A stretch of DNA of 64,000 nucleotides from Rhynchosporium graminicola (taxonomy: Eukaryota; Ascomycota; Leotiomycetes; Helotiales; Ploettnerulaceae), in NCBI GenBank assembly GCA_900074885.1, contig FJUW01000069.1, forward strand, positions 209,756 to 273,755, given 5' to 3'. The notes below the pieces were generated by a model that searched no databases, had not been told where the DNA came from, and was given only the letters and a program-made list of their open reading frames with translations. A program made the translations under genes and the position numbers. Within the stretch, counting starts at the first letter, position 1, and every line of letters starts with the position of its first letter. Positions 59,727-64,000 of the stretch are shown here, piece by piece.

Positions 59727-60953
59727 TTAAAGGTCGGATTGCCTCGGCATAACTCCACCTCCTGGTCGTGCTGTCAAAAAAAATCTTGCTCTGGAATTAT
59801 TGCTTCTGGAGTATCTCGGAAGAGCACTCATTGGTGCGCTGACTCCAACGGAACCGTCGGGGAGAAGGCGATACCGATACTCGCTCATGTGAGGGATCTC
59901 AGCTTCTGTGAACAGGAACGCGAGGTCTGTAGCCATGGAGCGGTTCTCGAGATCGGGGTCTGCGGCGATGACTGCCAGTTGCTCGTCGAAGAGGATGTCG
60001 TAGAGCCTTAGCGGAGGTCCAGCGCCAAATTGTTGGTAGATGCACTCCGTTGAAGGTTGTCCCGATTCCGAAGATTGTGGTACGGATGCTGGTTGGTATG
60101 AGTTGTTGTGTTGTTCTTGATCCAGGAAGGTGTCCTCAATCTCATCATATTCTTCCTCGAAACCGTCTGCATCATCTCCATCATAATATTCATAGTTATC
60201 ATCGTCGTCTCCATCTGCAAGGTCTATGCTGGGTGGTAGCCGAAATATGCCAGTGTTGGCCCTTCTAGCTGCCATGAACTCCAGGACATCCTGTGAGAAA
60301 AACGTGTCGTTGTTACCACCCACCTCAGTCCCAATGAGATTGTTGTCGGCTCGTAGACTGCGCGGCAGCTCCAACACACTGTTGGAAAAGCGTCTCTCCT
60401 GGTTTCCAGCAGTGGCTGAGGATCGTGTGGCGCCTTCTACTGCGGGAAGCTCCTCTGGGATCGAGCCCTCCGAGATAATTGGAGAAAGAACGGGGGAAAG
60501 TAGCTGCGAGCGGGGTCTATAGGCAGCTCGTTGGAAGAAAGAACCAAAAGCGGCTGTGCTAGCCGTAGCTCGACCGACGGGAGCACTCCGAGCCTCTGCA
60601 TTAGTTACTGCCGGTCGCATATTAGAAACTCGCGCATCAATCATTCCGTCTAGAAACCATCTGCGATGCAAGTTTTCCCTGAGATCTATCATCCTTGCAT
60701 TGATTCGAGCAATCTCCTCAGCCAGTCTTGTTGGGAAGTTCGAAGGAAGTCCAGGAGAGTCGAGGTAATTGTATACAGGTACTGGAGCAGAGTTGACAGC
60801 ATTGAATTGTAGACCTATAAGGTGATCATCACTAACATCACGGACAAGATCGAACTCGGCGTCTGCACGAACCCATGCGTGACTAGCAAAGTCGAAGCTC
60901 ATGCCCTCAAGTTCCCAATCATCAGGTGAATGGGTATGAGGTGGCTCAGCCAT
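59727..60953 (-). CDS. Uncharacterised acidic protein, 408 aa
   Basis: Single open frame from an ATG in good context (CGAAATGG) to TAA. No signal peptide or membrane segment. A short helical stretch at 75-100 (L-A-E-E-I-A-R-I-N-A-R-M-I-D-L-R) could form a coiled coil. Residues 247-280 are strongly acidic (runs of Asp, Glu and Tyr), a low-complexity segment seen in many nuclear or chromatin-linked fungal proteins but not diagnostic. The C-terminal 100 residues look folded (L-R-L-Y-D-I-L-F-D-E-Q-L at 315-326; Y-R-Y-R-L-L-P-D-G-S at 359-368). I do not recognise the family. The next gene upstream (61915-62988) is on the same strand, 961 bp away, and also encodes an unrecognised, partly disordered protein. 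Confidence 0.75.
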   Translation of the reverse strand: MAEPPHTHSPDDWELEGMSFDFASHAWVRADAEFDLVRDVSDDHLIGLQFNAVNSAPVPVYNYLDSPGLPSNFPTRLAEEIARINARMIDLRENLHRRWFLDGMIDARVSNMRPAVTNAEARSAPVGRATASTAAFGSFFQRAAYRPRSQLLSPVLSPIISEGSIPEELPAVEGATRSSATAGNQERRFSNSVLELPRSLRADNNLIGTEVGGNNDTFFSQDVLEFMAARRANTGIFRLPPSIDLADGDDDDNYEYYDGDDADGFEEEYDEIEDTFLDQEQHNNSYQPASVPQSSESGQPSTECIYQQFGAGPPLRLYDILFDEQLAVIAADPDLENRSMATDLAFLFTEAEIPHMSEYRYRLLPDGSVGVSAPMSALPRYSRSNNSRARFFLTARPGGGVMPRQSDL

Positions 60954-61914
60954 TTCGAGTGGTGTTTGAGGAGGAAATCTGTCGAGGTCGAATGGTTGAG
61001 AAAATGTCTCGAGATCTAAATTTTTGGAGGTAGATTGCTCGAAGTTGTGGCCTTACAGGGGTCTATTTTCTAGCCTAGCTTAGCCGAGGTGGGCTGTCAA
61101 CAAAGGTGAACTGTTTGCATGGCTGCACGACATCGTTATAAGACTGAAACTTTATGACATCAAGTCGGATCTTTGGTCTTTTCTTTTCTTGTTTTTATTT
61201 AAGTCAGAGTCTCCTTCTATTTTGATGGCGTGAGATGCCTGTTTAGGTTCATGTTTGCATTGCTTTGTAAACAAAATTAAAAAGGAAGGCGAAAGACACA
61301 GAGAGAGGCAGAGAAAGGTGGTGAGAGGGAGATATCAAGAGATGTTGAATCTAAACAAATACGCATTACATGTTAAATGCCAGTCGCTTCTCATGCGCTG
61401 GGATGGATTTGACATTTGTGCCTTCAAACACCTGTTCCCTCGGCCATTTTTTTTGGGGGGAGTGTGGCAGTATGATATATAATATTGCTTGCTGGACTGG
61501 CAGCATCAAAACCAACAAAGCTAATGTAATATGCCTCATTCATCGGATTCTTATAAGCATTATGATTTCGCGAAGAAACTCTACATCAAAGAATTGTCAC
61601 TTAGGGCTTCCAAAAGATCAAATTATCATTGAGACTCGGTTCTCTGACCTATTTTGAGTGAATCGTGAAGACCCAGGCCAGATCCAGTCTAGTCTGCCTT
61701 GCGTGAAAGCACCAAGCAGCTCATCCATCCAAGTAGAAACAATAAACATGCTTACTCCGGAGACTCCGCCGAATATCCCTCATATCGCCAGTCCCATTAC
61801 GCTCATTAGTGCCACAGGTAATAACTATAAATCAACCCTGAAGACCATCAACAACATTTCGCGGTGCTAAAACCTCCAAGGCTAGTTGTGTATCATATCG
61901 TTCTCCCAGCTTTT
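60954..61914. other. Intergenic between the two minus-strand genes
   Basis: Holds the promoter of the 408-aa gene and the 3' UTR of the 317-aa gene. Pyrimidine-rich in minus sense near the 408-aa start region (61150-61330 is purine-rich on plus), as is common for fungal core promoters. No gene seen. Confidence 0.45.
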
Positions 61915-62988
61915 TCATGTATGCCAGCAATCGACACAAGGGCAGTTTGGGTGATGTTGGTGGATATCGGCACCGTGTCTGCTGCGAACGTGGCGACTGA
62001 GAGGTGGGCTCGGAGCTGCGCTTCGAATTGGTGGGCTGGGAGAACGGCCAACATTGTTTGCATGGGCTGTTCCAAGGCCACGGTCAAGGTCCATAAACAG
62101 CATCTCGGGGCGCAGGTGTGGGAAATCAGGAAAGGTCGGATCGTTGACTAGGGAAGGACTTGTCAGTAGAGGATAAGAGTGCTTTGAAATGGGATGACCT
62201 ACAGCGAGAGTCATTGTCTGAGGTCTCGGAAACCATCCAGCCGTAGTAAGGGTGAACTGATTGTAGGCTCACGTAATTTGCTAGGCGTGATTGGGTTCCT
62301 GATTGTCGCCGACTGTTGCCTGATGCATTGATATTGTTGAGCTGCACGACAGGATCCTCCCCTCCTTGTTCTACTCTTATCGGAACAATTCGTCCATCCA
62401 TAAATATGTCCACCTGTTCTCTCAGCACCTCCAATTGCCGCCTCAGTGCTTCGATGTCTGGGAGGCTTGTCATGAGAGTTCGGCCGGAAACGTTCGATGG
62501 CTGACCTTCTGTCGCAGCTGGCGTAGGTCTAGAAGGAATTGAGGCAGACACCAATGGTTCGAAGGTTGTTCGTACTTGTTGTCGACGGCGGGGTGGATGC
62601 GCGTTGCTCTGACTATCGTAATCCAATCGATTGGGTATCTCTTGATCTTCAGGTAAGACATCAGCAGTAGTGAGCGCGCCGATTCTTGTGTGCATGATAG
62701 GCCTCGGTGTAAAGTCTCTCGTACCAATACCGATGTCCAACATTCTCGAAAACTGATCAGTTACGCCAGCAACTTGAATTGAGCGAGTGTATAGACCTGC
62801 CGCAATTGCTTGGGGCTGAACAGCTGCGATACTGTTTGCGACGCTCTGTGCTTGCGCGGGGCTGTTTGTTTACATTCGTCAGCGGGGCAGACCAAAGTTG
62901 CGATCGGTCAATTGAGGTGAACTTACACGATCTCTTCCTTTTTCTCCTCCTTAGGCTCCTTAGGAGTCACGAACAAGGGACAACCCAT
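61915..62988 (-). CDS. Uncharacterised three-exon gene, 317 aa, with coiled coil and Cys tail
   Basis: Exons 62988-62927, 62861-62203 and 62147-61915, joined by introns of 65 nt (GTAAGT...CGCTGACG...AACAG) and 55 nt (GTAGGT...CTACTGAC...CCTAG). Both have fungal donor, branch and acceptor signals, and phases (2 and 1) join one 954-nt frame ending in TGA. The product starts M-G-C-P-L-F and has a charged segment (10-19, Lys/Glu). G2-C3 could be lipid-modified, but the N-myristoylation rule wants a small residue at position 6 and here it is Phe, so this is weak. A leucine-rich helix lies at 154-174 (L-P-D-I-E-A-L-R-R-Q-L-E-V-L-R-E-Q-V), a Ser/Pro region at 255-285, and the C terminus has H-H-P-N-C-P-C-V-D-C-W (305-315), a compact CxCxxC possibly binding metal. 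Reading without the introns ends at a wrong stop at 62126. Family unknown to me. Confidence 0.8.
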
Positions 62989-64000
62989 CTTCTCTGTCGA
63001 TCTCAGCTTTGCTCGTATTTTGTGTTGAATCCCGAGATTATCTTCTGGAAGGAAAATTGTTTTGTGTATGGAAGGTCAGTTAGCTTTGTTTGGATTCGAG
63101 CAAGCGAGTGTACTAGAATGCGGGAGTGGCCCGCTCTCTTTCCTTCCTATTTTCGCTGCTCAGCTTTACGCGGCCATGAGTTTCTTCGTCATATTGTAAA
63201 ATTCCGCTATTGACAATCTCATGCTTACTGTAATCTTCCCTCCTGCAATAGTGTGTAGTAATACCTCAGTCAATAGTCGATTTTGAATTATGGATTTCTC
63301 AAGTAAACATATTACATGAAGCTAGGACTGAGATGTCTAAAAGGTATTCGATCGTATCTCGATGAGGGATTAATGACAAAGCCTGTGTATAGGAAGTAAT
63401 TTGATAAAATTGAGCTTTCATTCCTTGTGATGTATTCTCATATAGCTTCTTTTCGCCAGGTTGCCGAATAGCAGAGGAACTTTTACGGAAGCTATCTCTT
63501 CCTCAGCATAAGGACTCCAACGAGTGTAAAGAGGCACTCGACAATATGTCTGTCTGAAACAGTCGTTATTGTAACCAACACGCGGGAGCTTCTTGAATAG
63601 ATTCGAACTACCGTTTTTTCGCACTCCATACACTACGATGGAAGTTTGGCTTCGCAAAGATGATTTGCGCTTACTGCGAGCCCTGATTATAATTTGGGAT
63701 TGAGCTTTGAATATGTGTACCCATATTGTAGGGGGCCAGCATTATAATCTGCCGGACTAATTTTTGGATTGGTCAAGAACTATAAGGGGTACTTTTGTGA
63801 AATTGCTGTGGTGTCAAAGAAGTTCTCGGAAATTTCTTGACGAGTTTACGGATTTGAGGAGTTGTGTTTTCTCCAGTGAGGAAACTTTTGTATTTTTTTT
63901 TTCACGCTAGGTTATACATGAAAAGCAACCAGTCCATGCTATGTGAATACCCTACCCAAAACGCGCCAAGAAATGACATCCCAAAAATGCATTCCTTTCG
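62989..64000. other. Intergenic, right end of window
   Basis: Upstream of the 317-aa gene. A 79-codon minus frame at 63418-63657 starts with TTG and has no ATG at its head; it could be an internal exon of a gene but lacks recognisable features. Nothing else supportable. Confidence 0.4.

Noticed and set aside
62971..62988. Firm N-myristoylation signal at the MGC start of the 317-aa protein
   Set aside because: Gly2 and Cys3 are right, but Pro4 and Phe6 do not fit the usual substrate rule; kept only as a weak possibility.

Overview
This window looks like nuclear DNA of a filamentous ascomycete (Pezizomycotina; a helotialean Leotiomycete is a plausible but unproven guess). The evidence is short spliceosomal introns (55 and 65 nt) with fungal splice and branch sites, a secreted GH76 mannanase, a decayed sphingolipid C9-methyltransferase, and a 42-kb block of LTR retrotransposons bearing the signature of repeat-induced point mutation (RIP): CA and TG dinucleotides are almost absent, TA is in excess, and glutamine codons have become TAG/TAA stops.

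Layout. Positions 1-42270 are an AT-rich, gene-free nest of retrotransposon relics. I call the families A to F for this window only. Family A is a chromodomain Ty3/gypsy element: copy 1 at 1-5786 (-), copy 2 at 9487-25573 (-), a truncated copy 3 at 27135-30245 (+), and a fragment at 8804-9480. It carries an extra antisense reading frame between integrase and 3' LTR. Element B (5787-8803) is about 3 kb with 167-bp terminal direct repeats. Element D (13493-21780, +) is a chromodomain gypsy inserted in A copy 2 with a GATAA target duplication. Element E (31227-37864, +) is a structurally complete gypsy inserted in element F (-) with a TTCAT duplication. Copia remnants and a second E fragment close the block at 40069-42270. 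Element D contains an 842-N gap whose two flanks repeat the same 1034 bp, probably an assembly artefact.

From about 42.27 kb the composition returns to normal. An intact intronless GH76 gene (42801-44066, +) lies between two copies of one small copia-type LTR (42137-42270 and a solo LTR at 44937-45071 with TSD GCTTA). Next come a decayed gene at 45246-46169 (-), a Ser-rich fungal protein of 347 aa (48912-49955, -), a long gene-poor stretch with a full-length wreck of a sphingolipid C9-methyltransferase (55500-57041, +), and two uncharacterised genes on the minus strand: 408 aa (59727-60953) and a three-exon 317-aa gene (61915-62988). A 14-bp motif occurs six times between 53 and 59.6 kb and is unexplained.

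No gene cluster or operon-like cooperation is evident. The picture is a RIP-silenced repeat compartment abutting a sparse gene compartment where older genes decay. I see no tRNA, rRNA or CRISPR array.
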